64,000 bases of DNA, taken from Corylus avellana. Lineage: Eukaryota; Streptophyta; Magnoliopsida; Fagales; Betulaceae. The stretch is taken from assembly GCF_901000735.1 (NCBI RefSeq), contig NC_081541.1, forward strand, positions 37,969,142 to 38,033,141, given 5' to 3'. The translations under genes were made by a program, and so were the position numbers. Under the pieces are notes generated by a model. It did no database searches and was not told the DNA's origin. It was given only the letters and a program-made list of their open reading frames with translations. Positions 34,827-45,416 of this stretch are shown one piece after another (position 1 is the first letter of the stretch; each line of letters begins with the position of its first letter).

Positions 34827-34844
34827 TGGCGCCGTTGCCGGGGA
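34827..34844 (+). promoter_or_regulatory. Primer binding site, tRNA-Asp type
   Basis: TGGCGCCGTTGCCGGGGA, six bases after the 5' LTR, is complementary to the 3' end of plant tRNA-Asp. Confidence 0.85.
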
Positions 34845-35237
34845 CTGCTTAACGGTTTTATTGTCAATTTTTAAGGATTAATTTTAGCTTAATAATTTAT
34901 GTTTATGTTTTAATTTTAATTCTGTTTGGTTTTTATTTTTTAGAAATTGCAAACAGGTCCGTAGCTGCCTTCTCTGTGACTACGATCGAGCGCAGCCTAC
35001 GTGCGATCGAGCGCACAGACGCACTCCAGCAAGGATCCAAGCCAGCAGCGCTCGAGCCCTCCACTCCTGCGCTCGCACCCATCTGCAGCAGTACGCTGGA
35101 GCGCACCGTGCAGTGCGATCGAGCGCACTTGCGGCAACCTGCATCCAAAACCCTAAGTGCACCTATGGGCCGTTTGTGAGTTTTTGTTTTTATTTATTTT
35201 TCTGTTGTTGTTTTATGTTAATTCTATTAGTTACTTC

Positions 35238-36488
35238 ATGTGGGGAGGCATTCCAACACCCCATGGACCATGTTCATACTGCTATTGTCCTTATCATCAT
35301 GTTAGAGATTGTCCTACTACGGGACAATTTTCTAATTATTCTTATGAGCATATGAACATACCGTTCTATAGACCGGGGAATGGCCATTATTCTGATTCCT
35401 ATAGCCCGGCGTGGAGCAACCAGGCTAATCTCTCGTGGCAAACTCAAGCTCCTGGGATTTATGCTCCACAACGTCATGAACTGTACCATCAGGCATATCC
35501 TCAATTCAATGGTCAATCCTATTCTCCTCGATATCAAGCAACTCCACAACAGATATACCAAACCGAACCACCTCCTCCGATGGGTTCTGACTTTCAAGAA
35601 TATCAAGAGGAGCCATCTCCCATCTACTGGCCTCCACAACAGATATACCAGGCTGCACCACCTCCCTCAGATTCTAATTTTGAGGATCGGATACTAAAAA
35701 TGATAAGTGAGCTAACGGGTGAGATAAAGCAGACGGTGAAATCTCAACAGGAACTTTATACTCCTCAATTCTTCGCCGAGATAGACGCCAGGATGGAAGC
35801 TCATGTTGAACAAATCATCAACCACCTCAATAGGATGGAAGAAGAAGAGTCTCAAAGTCAGCCGGTGGCCGATCCTGATGGACACTACATGGAGGAAGAA
35901 AGTACTTATTGTCATGAGCAAGCTATCCCCACACTGAGGAGTGGAGTGGTGGTCGAAAACCACGTGGAAGAAAAGAAGGAGGAGCCAAAGGAGGAGCAAA
36001 TTGAGGTCCCACAGGATCTACATCGGGAAAAAAGCAAGGAAGCGAGCACTAAGGCTTCTTCACCATCACCTCCTATTCCCGAGATGCCATATGAGCCCCA
36101 AGCCCCTATTCTAGGTAATCTGAAATCTTCATTTTTAGGGACAGATGACACTATCCCGGTCATTATTTCTTATGACTTACCAAGAGGCCATGAGGGTAGT
36201 TTGTTAGGGCTGTTAGACGAGCAAAAAGAGACCATCGAGGTAGAAAACTCCCCAAATATTCTCCCCATTTTATTCCAATTCATGATTCCTTTTCGGATGA
36301 GAAATTGTTTGGGAATACTCAGAAGGATCTACCTCGATATGCTGACATTTGGAATTACCCAATTGTGGGTCAAATTTATTCTCTTTGGTTTAAGAGAAGA
36401 AAAGATTGGTGCTTCAAATTTAAACTTAAGGGTCAGAAAACACTGCGCGCATCAAGGATGTGGATTCCGTTCCATATATTTTGACTAG
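35238..36488 (+). CDS. Gag-like ORF of the beta element
   Basis: 416 codons from ATG 35238 (MWGGIPTPHGP). An early CCHC knuckle (CSYCYCPYHHVRDC) is followed by YSPAWSNQANLSW, the C-terminal gag signature also seen in the alpha and gamma gags as NPGW/NFSW. Two copies of a PPQQIYQ(T/A) phrase, an acidic, glutamate-rich region and a proline-rich region follow. The capsid-like N-terminal half found in the gamma gag is absent, so this is a knuckle-plus-tail protein. The last 60 or so residues look like decayed frame. The upstream frame extends to 35157 without an ATG. No protease motif follows. Confidence 0.7.
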   Translation: MWGGIPTPHGPCSYCYCPYHHVRDCPTTGQFSNYSYEHMNIPFYRPGNGHYSDSYSPAWSNQANLSWQTQAPGIYAPQRHELYHQAYPQFNGQSYSPRYQATPQQIYQTEPPPPMGSDFQEYQEEPSPIYWPPQQIYQAAPPPSDSNFEDRILKMISELTGEIKQTVKSQQELYTPQFFAEIDARMEAHVEQIINHLNRMEEEESQSQPVADPDGHYMEEESTYCHEQAIPTLRSGVVVENHVEEKKEEPKEEQIEVPQDLHREKSKEASTKASSPSPPIPEMPYEPQAPILGNLKSSFLGTDDTIPVIISYDLPRGHEGSLLGLLDEQKETIEVENSPNILPILFQFMIPFRMRNCLGILRRIYLDMLTFGITQLWVKFILFGLREEKIGASNLNLRVRKHCAHQGCGFRSIYFD

Positions 36489-37401
36489 ATGAGTCAGTTT
36501 CATAAGATCGAGTGCAGGCCCTGTGCGCTTGACTCCTCACTCCACCAAGGTACATGATCTCCATCCAGGTTTACTTTATCCATTGTTGTTTCATTCTTTG
36601 TTTATATTTTTACAACAATGTGTGCACTTGATTGGTATTTGGTTGGAGTATCACATTTTTTTTTTAGGACATGTGTTTTTGCATTCAAGTTTGGGGGTAT
36701 GATATGCCCACATCTGCTCATTCAGGTATTCCTATACTCTTGATCTTATTCTTTAGTTCTATACATACATTGGGGACAATGTATGATTCAAGTTTTGGGG
36801 TATGGAATAACAAAACACAGTCCATTATTATTGTTATGTCATTCTTAAGCATATGGTTGCGCTCTGATTTTGGTTTGAAATTCATTGGTAGGCTTAAAGT
36901 TGTGAACACATGATCATATGACGTAGGAATTTCGAGTCTTACTACTTACTTTTGGCAACATGAGATGTTTCTTGTTTCAATTTAAATCTATCTTGAGCAC
37001 ACTAGCACATGTCTGTGAGGTATAAATTTTGAGACCAATTATGTCTGTTTTCAATATCTTGAATTTTGTTGGGTGACATATTGGGTGAATAACTTTGGCA
37101 TGCTATAAAAAAAATAAATAAAAAAAAAAAAAATCAAGTTTGAATTTTTCGCTGAGTAACCGGACCTCTTGCCTCATTAAGTTGTGAGTGTTCACGTCAA
37201 AAAGTGAAATTTTTGGGTTGATTAATAAAATGGCTAGCTTAGCTTCGTAGCCTTTTTGACTCGAGTTAGTAAGTCCTTAGGGGTATCTTTACACCTAGTG
37301 CCCTAAAGCCATTTGGTTTGGGAGACATTGGCCTAACACTCGATACATGGGTTAACTAGAAAGCTTAAGGGAGCTAAGCATTGCAAAGCCTACAAAAAAA
37401 A

Positions 37402-37436
37402 AAAAAAACAAAACAAACAAACAAACAAACAAACAA
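37402..37436. repeat. (CAAA)n microsatellite
   Basis: A run of CAAA tetranucleotides in the non-coding 3' part of the beta element. Confidence 0.9.
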
Positions 37437-37910
37437 AAAAGAGAAAAAAAAATGTATGCCTTGGTTGTTTCATTTGATATGAAGTCCAATAAATTCTGAG
37501 ATGTTGATTCATTCATATTGGAATTATTTTGAAGCCTCATGATTATGTGTTAGTTCACTTTGCACTAATTGAAACTTGTTGTATCTCAATCTGCCATTGG
37601 TAAGTGATTTGACTTGTGAATTCCTTGAAATTTTGAAGATGGAGTTTATAATTTTAAGCTTGCTAATGAATGAGAACCATTATTTTTGTGATACTTTATC
37701 CTTTTGAATAACATAATGATGACAATGTTTGTGGGTATCATTCCTGGAAAACCCTCACGAGACTTCACTCGTCCACTAGGGAATTCCTAGGGGTTTAAAA
37801 GGCTTGTTGCATACGCTAAATGTAATCGTACATCCCACGAAAGATGGATTTATCTTTTTGTTTTTCAGTTTATTTTCTATTTTGTATTGCTAAGGGACTA
37901 GCAATATGTA

Positions 37911-37922
37911 AGTTTGGGGGTG
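37911..37922 (+). promoter_or_regulatory. Polypurine tract
   Basis: AGTTTGGGGGTG abuts the 3' LTR. The same tract, inverted, borders the alpha-1 LTR at 13815. Confidence 0.75.
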
Positions 37923-39483
37923 TGATAAGTACCGAATGTTGCACATTCAAGCCCCTTAATTTGCATATGTTAATTCCTTAGCGTTGTTATTTGTTTGATT
38001 TTGTTTTGTTTTTGTGTTTTCAGGTTATAAATAAAGATGCACTTAATTCCATTGATTTTGGGCTTGAAAGCCCACTTTGAGATGATTAAGCTTAGCCAAT
38101 CATAATAGAGGACCTATATGTTGTGGTTAAGTTTAATCAAATAAAGGAAGGGATTAATTCGGAATTTCTCAAATTGGAGTCAAAATCGGATTGGATTCAA
38201 ATTTGGATTCTGCATACACCTCGGTATTTTGGCCATAACTTTCAGCTAGAATATCCGATTGAGGTGATTCAAGCGGCACTGGAAAGATAACTCCAATTTC
38301 TACAAATCATTGTGAAATATCATTTTTCTAATTCGGAGCGCCGCAATGCCAAAATCGCCTCTCAAGATAGGAACGCAATTCTGGGCGAATCCTATTCCGA
38401 TTTGGACTTAGGTTTTCTTTATCCTAATTGGACTTGGACTTAAATCTCCGAAATTTCTAGGTTTCCTAGGGCTTCTAGGACTGGCTTGCTCCCTATAAAT
38501 AGACCCTTAACCTTCAAGAGAAGGTGTGCTTAGTTTTAGATACAAAAATCTTCTTAGAGGCTCGACAAGTTGAAGAGGAGATAATCCATGGCGGGAGGCC
38601 ATCCTAGCACCCCGATGAGCGGCTAATTCTGTAGTGGGGTATTGATGTAGCCCTTTCCAAGCACAATGGTTTGATTGTATTTAATTTCTAGTCTTTCAAT
38701 TTATGCATGTTGATTGTATAACTATGAGGATTGCTACAATTGATTTATGTTCTTAATTATTAAATGCAATTGTTCTTAAATTCCAATATCAATATTTGTG
38801 AAATTCTTCTCTTGTCTTAGAAAGTATTTTACTTTTATTGAAATCAAATCATTCTTGTTTTCTGTGATTATGAGGATGATGGTTATACAATGGGTTTAAT
38901 TGACATATGATCAATAGGATTTGATAGGCCATGCCTAGGGAAGACGGATTGTACTACACCCTAGTTTAGTGTAATTTAGGTAGACAGTCCGTGCCAACCG
39001 AAGATGGGTTACACTTATCCATTGATTGTATGTATCCTATTAAAGAATTTGATAATTTATACCTAGGAAAGACGGGTCGTACCGCATCTTAGTGGTTAGG
39101 TGGACGATCCGTGCCAACCGAAGATAGATTATGCTTATTCTTTAATAAGGTAGTTTCTTGTTTATTTATAACATGCATAGAATGAATTTCTGGGATTAAT
39201 TATGATTAGCAATTGTTGTGCGGATAGAGGTGAAGTCAATACCCTACTCTCTCTCTCATCTATTTACTCTTTTTATTTCCGTTTATTTTATGCACTTTAA
39301 ATTCACACAAACAAATCATTCTCTTTTAATTAAGTTAATTTTAATCTTTCGAATTTTGATAATTAAACCCCTGCAGTCCTTGAGGTTCGACACCCTCTCT
39401 GTAGCCGTATCCTACAAAGATTCGTCCTATTGCGAGTGGTTATTTTTATTATTGATATTTTTGGACACAAAAATACCACATCA
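37923..39483 (+). repeat. 3' LTR of the beta element
   Basis: TGATAAGTACCGAATG to AATACCACATCA, 1,561 bp. Nearly identical to 33260-34821, with scattered substitutions such as those near 38640-38660. Confidence 0.92.
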
Positions 39484-39936
39484 GCTGGGCAGGAGGAAAA
39501 GAAGAAAATGAAGGAGAAACCGTTTCTCTTCGATCTGAATCAGCCTACGCCGCTTTTCTGAGCCGCCGGAGACGAGGTTCCCGGTGGTTCTTCCCCCGGA
39601 GAAGATATTGCTCTTGTATTTTTGTTCAAGTTTTGGCATTTTTTCTTCTTTTTTAAGTTCCTCTTTTAGCATCGCAGTAAACCAAACCAAACCCAACCCG
39701 CAAACCCGCACCGCAAATACCCGACCCGCGCAGATCTTGGTCATTGGGCTCGGGTGGCAGGTTGGAAAATCCCAAACCCGCAAGGTGCGGGGCGGGTGGG
39801 AAAAAACCCGATAGCCGACCCGACCCAACCCGTGCCAAGCCCTAGCGGGATCCGAGAGGAGACCACTTGGCAATTGACTTGCTTCGAGAGCTTGGAAAAA
39901 TAAAATAAAATAAATGACATGACATATTTAAGAGTA

Positions 39937-40110
39937 GAGAAGTGTTAGGGAACCAAATAAATGAACCCAGAAAAATTTTCAAATTGACGTGGCAGACCGT
40001 GAGTGGCAGACAAGGGAGAGAGAATTGCATTTTTTTTTAATTTAAAAATCATTGCCACGTCAGTTTGGAAATTTTGCTGGGTTTATTTATTTGGTTCTTT
40101 AACAATTCTC
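39937..40110. mobile_element. Mutator-type MITE
   Basis: 174 bp, GAGAAGTGTTAGGGAACC to GGTTCTTTAACAATTCTC. A 9-bp duplication TTAAGAGTA lies at 39928-39936 and 40111-40119. Arms include TTGACGTGGCA and TGCCACGTCA. Confidence 0.85.
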
Positions 40111-40239
40111 TTAAGAGTATGCTAGCTAATTTGGTACGCTAAATGACTATTTCACTGATATCATGAAATGTCTTTTATATCTCCGTAAAATTTATAAAAA
40201 TAAATAATTTAAACAATTTTTGTTTTTTTAAAAAATCAT

Positions 40240-40525
40240 CCTAACCTTGAGAAATTAGAAATAAAAGATGATTATGGTGTGACAGCTCTAGCCCAAGCTG
40301 TTCTTCTTCAAATTACTCGGATGGTAGATTGCATGCTTTGAAATATTGAATAATTTTCCTTTTGTTAGTTAATGTTGTCTCTACAATACAACACAATAGA
40401 TGTTGCTCTTCAGTTGCTCTAGCTTTACCTAAGTATGTTGCTTTTGTTCCAAACAAGTATGATGCCTCCCCATTGGGCGCATTGGCTTCCAAATCTTCTG
40501 CATTGGAAAAAGTGGACCTACACCT
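40240..40525 (+). pseudogene. Ankyrin pseudogene fragment (exons 2-3)
   Basis: Begins within exon 2 of the gene A/B family (EIKDDYGVTALAQAVL) and reaches GATTGCATGCTT at 40338. It then jumps to the sequence following ATGCTT in the exon 2/3 intron of gene B, so most of the last 160 nt of exon 2 and its donor are deleted. Exon 3 (40400-40525) has a stop after DVALQLL and lacks about 24 nt near its end, but keeps its GTAAGT donor. The 5' half of the gene is missing and the 3' side meets unrelated repeats and a gap. Non-functional. Confidence 0.85.
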
Positions 40526-40788
40526 GTAAGTACTTATTTACTTATCTCTCTCATTTTTTTTCTTTAAACAAATATTTGAGGATTTTATTGATTAAAGATC
40601 ACGAACATAAAGCTCTTACAGAGCAGAGCAAAAAGCTCTTACAGCACAAAGTATAAAGTTCTGCAAAAATCATAACCACATGCTATGAGGTTACAAAGTC
40701 ATAGAAACAAACAAAAATTCTTACAATCAGATGCTATTTATGACTTCAATGTGCCGTTAATCCATGCATCTACAAACACAGTTATCTT

Positions 40789-40922
40789 NNNNNNNNNNNN
40801 NNNNNNNNNNNNNNNNNNNNNNNNNNNNNNNNNNNNNNNNNNNNNNNNNNNNNNNNNNNNNNNNNNNNNNNNNNNNNNNNNNNNNNNNNNNNNNNNNNNN
40901 NNNNNNNNNNNNNNNNNNNNNN
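40789..40922. other. Assembly gap, 134 N
   Basis: Followed by an A run. Its size differs from the 100-N gaps, so it may be an estimated gap or masked low-quality sequence. Confidence 0.99.
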
Positions 40923-41299
40923 AAAAAAAAAAAAAAAAATCACTTTGTAAAATAACCAACGGCAGTGATCTTTACCAAGATCCAGAAGACAATCTTTCGG
41001 AAACAAACTCAAATACAGGATAAGATTTGTTGATAGTATTAATCATACAAGATATTGTCTTCAAAAATGTATAGTTCAACTTCAATCTATTGTAACAAAT
41101 ACTCTTAAAAATACAACAATCTCTCTCTCTCTCCCTCTCTCTCTCTACCTTAAACTGGCGAATTACGGTGGTAGCCTTCGGTGTATTCTGGAGGTGGCTC
41201 CATGGATTCCAGCAGTGGCGTTTGGCAGGAAAGGTGGGGTGGGTTACGGGTGGGTTAGAAGGAAATGAGAAGAGTGATGATATGATGTTTTAGTCTCTA

Positions 41300-41765
41300 G
41301 TGTATTTTGGTGTTTTTAAGTGAAGCCTCAAATTTTTATTTGAGGATGTAAAAGTAGAGTTTTAAAGATGGACCGGATTGAAGGTTTTCTCATTTTTCTT
41401 CTTACATTTCCGCATAAGGAGAAGGAAGGGGAAGAGAAAGATTCTAACTATTGAACCGCGGTCTCTATTTTGGTGTTTTTAAGTGAAGCCTCAAATTTTT
41501 ATTTGAGGATGTAAAAGTAGAGTTTTAAAGATGGACCGGATTGACCGGATTGAAGGTTTTCTCTTTTTTCTTCTTACATTTCCGCATAAGGAGAAGGAAG
41601 GGGAAGAGAAAGATTCTACCGACCCCCCCCCCCCGCGGTCTCTATTTTGGTGTTTTTAAGTGAAGCCTCAAATTTTTATTTGAGGATGTAAAAGTAGAGT
41701 TTTAAAGATGGACCGGATTGACCGGATTGAAGGTTTTCTCTTTTTTCTTCTTACATTTCCTCAAG
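41300..41765. repeat. Tandem repeat, about 2.7 copies of 164-178 bp
   Basis: Copies begin at about 41303, 41467 and 41645 with ATTTTGGTGTTTTTAAGTG and contain ATTTGAGGATGTAAAAGTAG. The first copy has one GACCGGATT, the others two in tandem. The second copy ends in a C run (41627-41635). The last copy is cut short at TACATTTCC. Confidence 0.85.
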
Positions 41766-42012
41766 ATAGCTATGTAAGAGAAAAGCATTCTAACCATCGC
41801 ACCTTTCCTTCATGAGGGGTAATAGTTTAGAGTCGATTGAGTTACCTATTGGAAAAAAAAAACAAACACTTAACTTAGATAACTCACCATCTAACAACCC
41901 GTCACCTACTAAATCCTACAAATACTTCCATGAGATACTAGATTGAGATTAGCTAGAAACCATAAATATTAAATTGAAAGATTTAAAGTATTAATGTGCA
42001 TCATAATGGTAT

Positions 42013-42166
42013 GAGAAGTGCTAGAGAACCAAAGAGAATTGTCCAGAATTTTTTCCAAACTAATGTGGCAGAATTTTAAAATGAAAATTCAAGGGGTGCC
42101 TGAATTCTACCACGTCAGTTTAGAAAAAAATTATGGACAATTTTCTTTGGCTCTCTAGCACGTCTC
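42013..42166. mobile_element. Mutator-type MITE
   Basis: 154 bp, GAGAAGTGCTAGAGAACC to GGCTCTCTAGCACGTCTC. A 9-bp duplication TAATGGTAT lies at 42004-42012 and 42167-42175. It belongs to the same family as 39937-40110. Confidence 0.85.
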
Positions 42167-42311
42167 TAATGGTATTCACCCCCAATAAAAAATAAAAATA
42201 AAAAAGTTAAGAAGTTACCGCTTCTTTCATTTAATTCATGTTAAACTTCCAAATATTCAAACTTGAAAGTTAAAATGTATAAACAGATAATTTTGCTATA
42301 AATGAGGAGGC

Positions 42312-42337
42312 GATATATATATATATATATATATATA
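42312..42337. repeat. (TA)n microsatellite
   Basis: About 13 TA dinucleotides. Confidence 0.9.
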
Positions 42338-42439
42338 TGCTGATTAAATGGATCAACCAAAGACGAATGTTAATCAATTATCTGCCGAACCCAAATGTGA
42401 TCTGAAAAACACGAATACATTTAATAAGATTTTCAATGT

Positions 42440-42545
42440 GTATATAACTTCAAGTTTGATTCGTGTCTTATAAGCTCAACAAATTGCTGTTTCCACATCA
42501 TTTTTATGTAAACACTTTATGGGACCTCAAATGGTGTAGGACCCA
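42440..42545 (+). pseudogene. Fragment of ankyrin-gene intron 1
   Basis: Matches gene A intron 1 (about 4279-4430): ATAACTTCAAGTTTGATTCG, CAACAAATTGCTGTTTCCAC and TTTATGGGACCTCAAATGG. No exon is attached. It lies downstream of the exon 2-3 fragment at 40240, so either a second broken copy is present or the order was rearranged. Confidence 0.65.
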
Positions 42546-42889
42546 ACAACAGAACAAAAACAACTTAAAACAGTGCAGAAATAATTATAAATAGTAGGAA
42601 ATGAGTCAAACGAGTAACTTGGATCTCAAGGGGCCGCCCAACATGGTTATAGAAGCCAAATGGGTACAAATTAAGGCAAACCTATTTGAGCTTACTTGAA
42701 ACCAGCAACAACCACTTAAAAGAGGCTGAAGCTGAAAAATGCATTGTCATAATTTGAACAAGCAATGTAGAAGTGAGAGGAACCAATAAAGCGCACTACA
42801 AAAAACGCAGGGAGACAGTAACCCACAAAGCAAACAATCAACAAAATACAAACAAAGCTCAATGAAAATGCGTTAGCGCATGAGATCCA

Positions 42890-43912
42890 CGAGCCAGCGC
42901 GTGGTGGTCAAAGGAAGAAAGTGGAGGTAGCAGCAGATAGCTAGGAGGCCAAGGAACCCAGTAGCTAGGTGCTTTAAGGAGGTGGAGGAAAAAATGGTGA
43001 CAGATGCAAATGTTGAGGCTACTCAGGTAACCATGTCAGCCAAGGGTGTCTGAACGAGATCACAAGCTCGTTTGAACGAGTTGTTAAAAAAAGGGTCATA
43101 GAAGCCTCCATTCTCTAGCCCGTCCGAACGGGGTGGCAAATGAAGCATCCCAGTGAGTCACAGAAGGCTCCATTTGCAGCTTGTCCGAATGAGGTTGCAA
43201 ACAGAGCCTTCCAAGGGAGTCACAATAGCACCTGTTCGTTAACCCGTTTGAACAAGCCTCCAAACGAGGAATAAAACTTATGTTTTCTTTAATTTTATCT
43301 TGTGAGTGTTCAAATGAGATGATGTTCCGTTCGAACAACCAACGCAGTTTTGTTAAACCAACTTATTTCCTTTTACTACTAAGCTTAGGAGTTCGAGGCC
43401 TATAAATACATGTTTTAAAGACCCCAGAACCCAGCTTTGTTATACTTTATCAGTTTTCAATAAGAAATATTAGAGTTTGAGTTTCTTCTATCTTTTGTCA
43501 TCAATTCCTAAATAGATTCTTATGTTTTGAGAAGAACTCCTTAAATCTTTGATAAACTCAAGGTTTTTAAAAAGAATTGATTCTTTTTTGATGTTTATCT
43601 TTGCGACTCAGGACGTCACGCTGCATTAGATTGCCTTTGGGTGACGTTATAGAATTAGAGTTTAAAGACATGTTTGTGTTATAAAGTTTAGCTTAGATCC
43701 TTTATAACAATGATATGTATAGTATAATTTTAGTTAATGTGATAATTCTTAGTAGATGTTCTGGTTGTAATGATTAATGTTGATAGAATGATAGAAAATC
43801 ATATATTTTTATTGTTCAGTATTTTCTTTCAAGTAATACAGGTCCATTGGTATTATTCTTAGTGAGAATTAGACAGAGAGGCTTACTGAGGAGTTAATTT
43901 TTCAGGGTGTTA
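42890..43912 (+). mobile_element. LTR-like retrotransposon segment
   Basis: A cluster of CGTCCGAACGGG, TGTCCGAATGAGG and CCGTTTGAACAAGC motifs (about 43050-43335) precedes a promoter-like TATAAATA (43401-43408) and a stretch ending GGGTGTTACA (43903-43912). That layout fits an LTR with U3, TATA and R/U5. The left edge and the target duplication are not clear, so the borders are approximate. Confidence 0.45.
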
Positions 43913-44436
43913 CATGAAATATGCGAGCATCCATGCTTATCAATTTATTATTGAAGTCGCGGTGTTAGAGTAGTTGCCTATAAATGGTCTGGGTATCTGA
44001 TCATTTGTTTTTTCTTTTTTAAAGGGTTTGGTCTTAATAAAATAATTGGACATTTGTTTCTCAAGGATATGATTGGTTAAGATTCGATAAGGAAAAATGA
44101 TGTAAAGGAAATGAACGGTTAATATTCAATAAGGGAAAATGAAATGGTTGGTGACCAAAATTTAGTCGCATCTTTTTATTTTTCTTTTTTCTTTTAAAGT
44201 TAATGTGACATAATTCTCAACTATGAGGAATCATGTTACCTCAACTTTGAGAGTGATAGAGGATAAATATATTGTATAAAATTACTCTATCTATTTCGAA
44301 ATCTAATTATTAGCTTAAGCATTTCGGTGGACTAAATAGAAGAAGAAAGTTGGTGGCTCATTTAATTGAAGGAAGAAAAGAAGCAGGTGCATTAACTAAG
44401 GAGTTAATGCTTCATTTGTCAACAAAAGAGAGAGCC
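43913..44436. other. No gene seen
   Basis: AT-rich spacer between an LTR-like segment and a minisatellite. Nothing coding is recognised. Confidence 0.5.
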
Positions 44437-44813
44437 ACCATTTGAGACTTTTGTGTTCACATTTATTGAAGTAGTTTTTGTCATATATGGCGGCCATTCG
44501 GCCATTTGGAAGACACCATTTGAGACTTTTGTGTTCACATTTATTGAAGTAGTTTTTGTCATATATGGCGGCCATTCGGCCATTTGGAAGACTTTTGTGT
44601 TCACATTTATTGAAGTAGTTTTTGTCATATATGGCGGCCATTCGGCCATTTGGAAGACACCATTTGAGACTTTTGTGTTCACATTTATTGAAGTAGTTTT
44701 TGTCATATATGGAGGCCATTCGGCCATTTGGAAGACACCATTTGAGACTTTTGTGTTCACATTTATTGAAGTAGTTTTTGTCATATATGGAGGCCATTCT
44801 GCCATTTGGAAGA
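44437..44813. repeat. 78-bp minisatellite, five units
   Basis: Unit starts are 44437, 44515, about 44593 (short), 44659 and 44737. Full units are 78 bp and the third lacks 12 bp (66 bp). Each contains TTCACATTTATTGAAGTAG and GGC(or GGA)GGCCATTCGGCC. Both unit sizes are multiples of three, so long frames run through the array on both strands. I regard those frames as by-products unless transcription is shown. Confidence 0.92.
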
Positions 44814-45416
44814 ATTGGGGGAGAAGAGCTTGAGTGTGAGTAGCTCCATTTGGAATGTAGGGATAGGAAAGATGTAGTAGGGGTATTTGGGTATTTGGGT
44901 GGGCATTTGGGTATATTTTGGATTTGGATTTGTGAGTGGTTAAAGACTCTTTCTCTACTGTTTCATCGTAAATGTAGGTAAGTTGCTGAATCACATAAAT
45001 TTTATGTTCTTGTTGTCACTTTGTTTATATTTCTTTAAACACTATATCACGTTTGTTCCGTTTGAATTAATTGTGTTATAAATTTGGACGCTTCCGCACA
45101 ACAGTTAGCTGCAGTTAAGTAATTAAAAGGTTGTTATGCTTATGACCAAGTATATAAACATTGTACTTCGTCATTCTTAGAATCAAGTTGAATATACAAA
45201 AAGTTCATTACATCTCTCTGTTTTCCAATGCACATGTTCATCTTGTTCTTGTGTTTGCTTTCCTTCTTCTTTCTTCTTTGCATTCCATTGTTACATATTG
45301 CAAAGCTTGACATAGAGAAAGATAAAGGAAAGGAACAAAGGAAATAGACGGTCAAGATTTGGTGACTCACCATGTCACTTGATGGTGTTTCGGAATCTAT
45401 TCAGTGTCACTGTTTT

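Larger units (their letters stand above)
33260..39483 (+). mobile_element. Complete gag-only gypsy element, beta family (TR-GAG type)
   Basis: Two LTRs, 33260-34821 (1,562 bp) and 37923-39483 (1,561 bp), differ at few positions by eye. The perfect 5-bp duplication GCTGG lies at 33255-33259 and 39484-39488. The PBS TGGCGCCGTTGCCGGGGA is at 34827-34844 (tRNA-Asp) and the polypurine tract AGTTTGGGGGTG at 37911-37922. The 3.1-kb interior holds one gag-like frame and no pol motifs, so it must depend on enzymes from another element. Confidence 0.92.
33231..39561 (+). pseudogene. Captured host coding fragment, interrupted by the beta element
   Basis: ATG 33231 opens a frame that is cut at 33259 by the gypsy insertion and resumes, after the duplicated GCTGG, from 39489. 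Across the insertion the frame stays open and contains KPFLFDLNQPTP before a stop at 39559-39561. The same frame continues open beyond the stop. The FDLN-type motif recalls short repression or docking motifs of plant nuclear proteins, but I do not recognise the source gene. The CT-rich 33000-33230 stretch looks like a 5' UTR. The hAT-like ends on both sides suggest transduplication. Confidence 0.4.
32690..39844. mobile_element. hAT-like element with captured coding sequence, split by a gypsy element
   Basis: The left end reads TAGGACTAGGTAAAAACTCG and the right end, reverse-complemented, TAGGGCTTGGCACGGGTTGG. Both continue into CCCGCC/GGGCGGGT-rich subterminal sequence. Flanking octamers are GCCGGATC (32682-32689) and GCGGGATC (39845-39852), seven of eight matching. 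The net length without the nested gypsy element and its duplicated 5 bp is about 0.93 kb. Between the ends is gene-like sequence (about 33000-33259 and 39484-39620). No transposase is seen. Confidence 0.55.

Noticed and set aside
34933..35179. Overlapping frames on both strands after the beta PBS
   Set aside because: They coincide with the CGATCG-rich leader of the element and show no gag or other motif.
44396..44994. Long frames of 126-191 codons on both strands through the minisatellite as genes
   Set aside because: They exist because the repeat unit is a multiple of three; no start context, family or intron signal supports a gene. Kept only as a finding to test.
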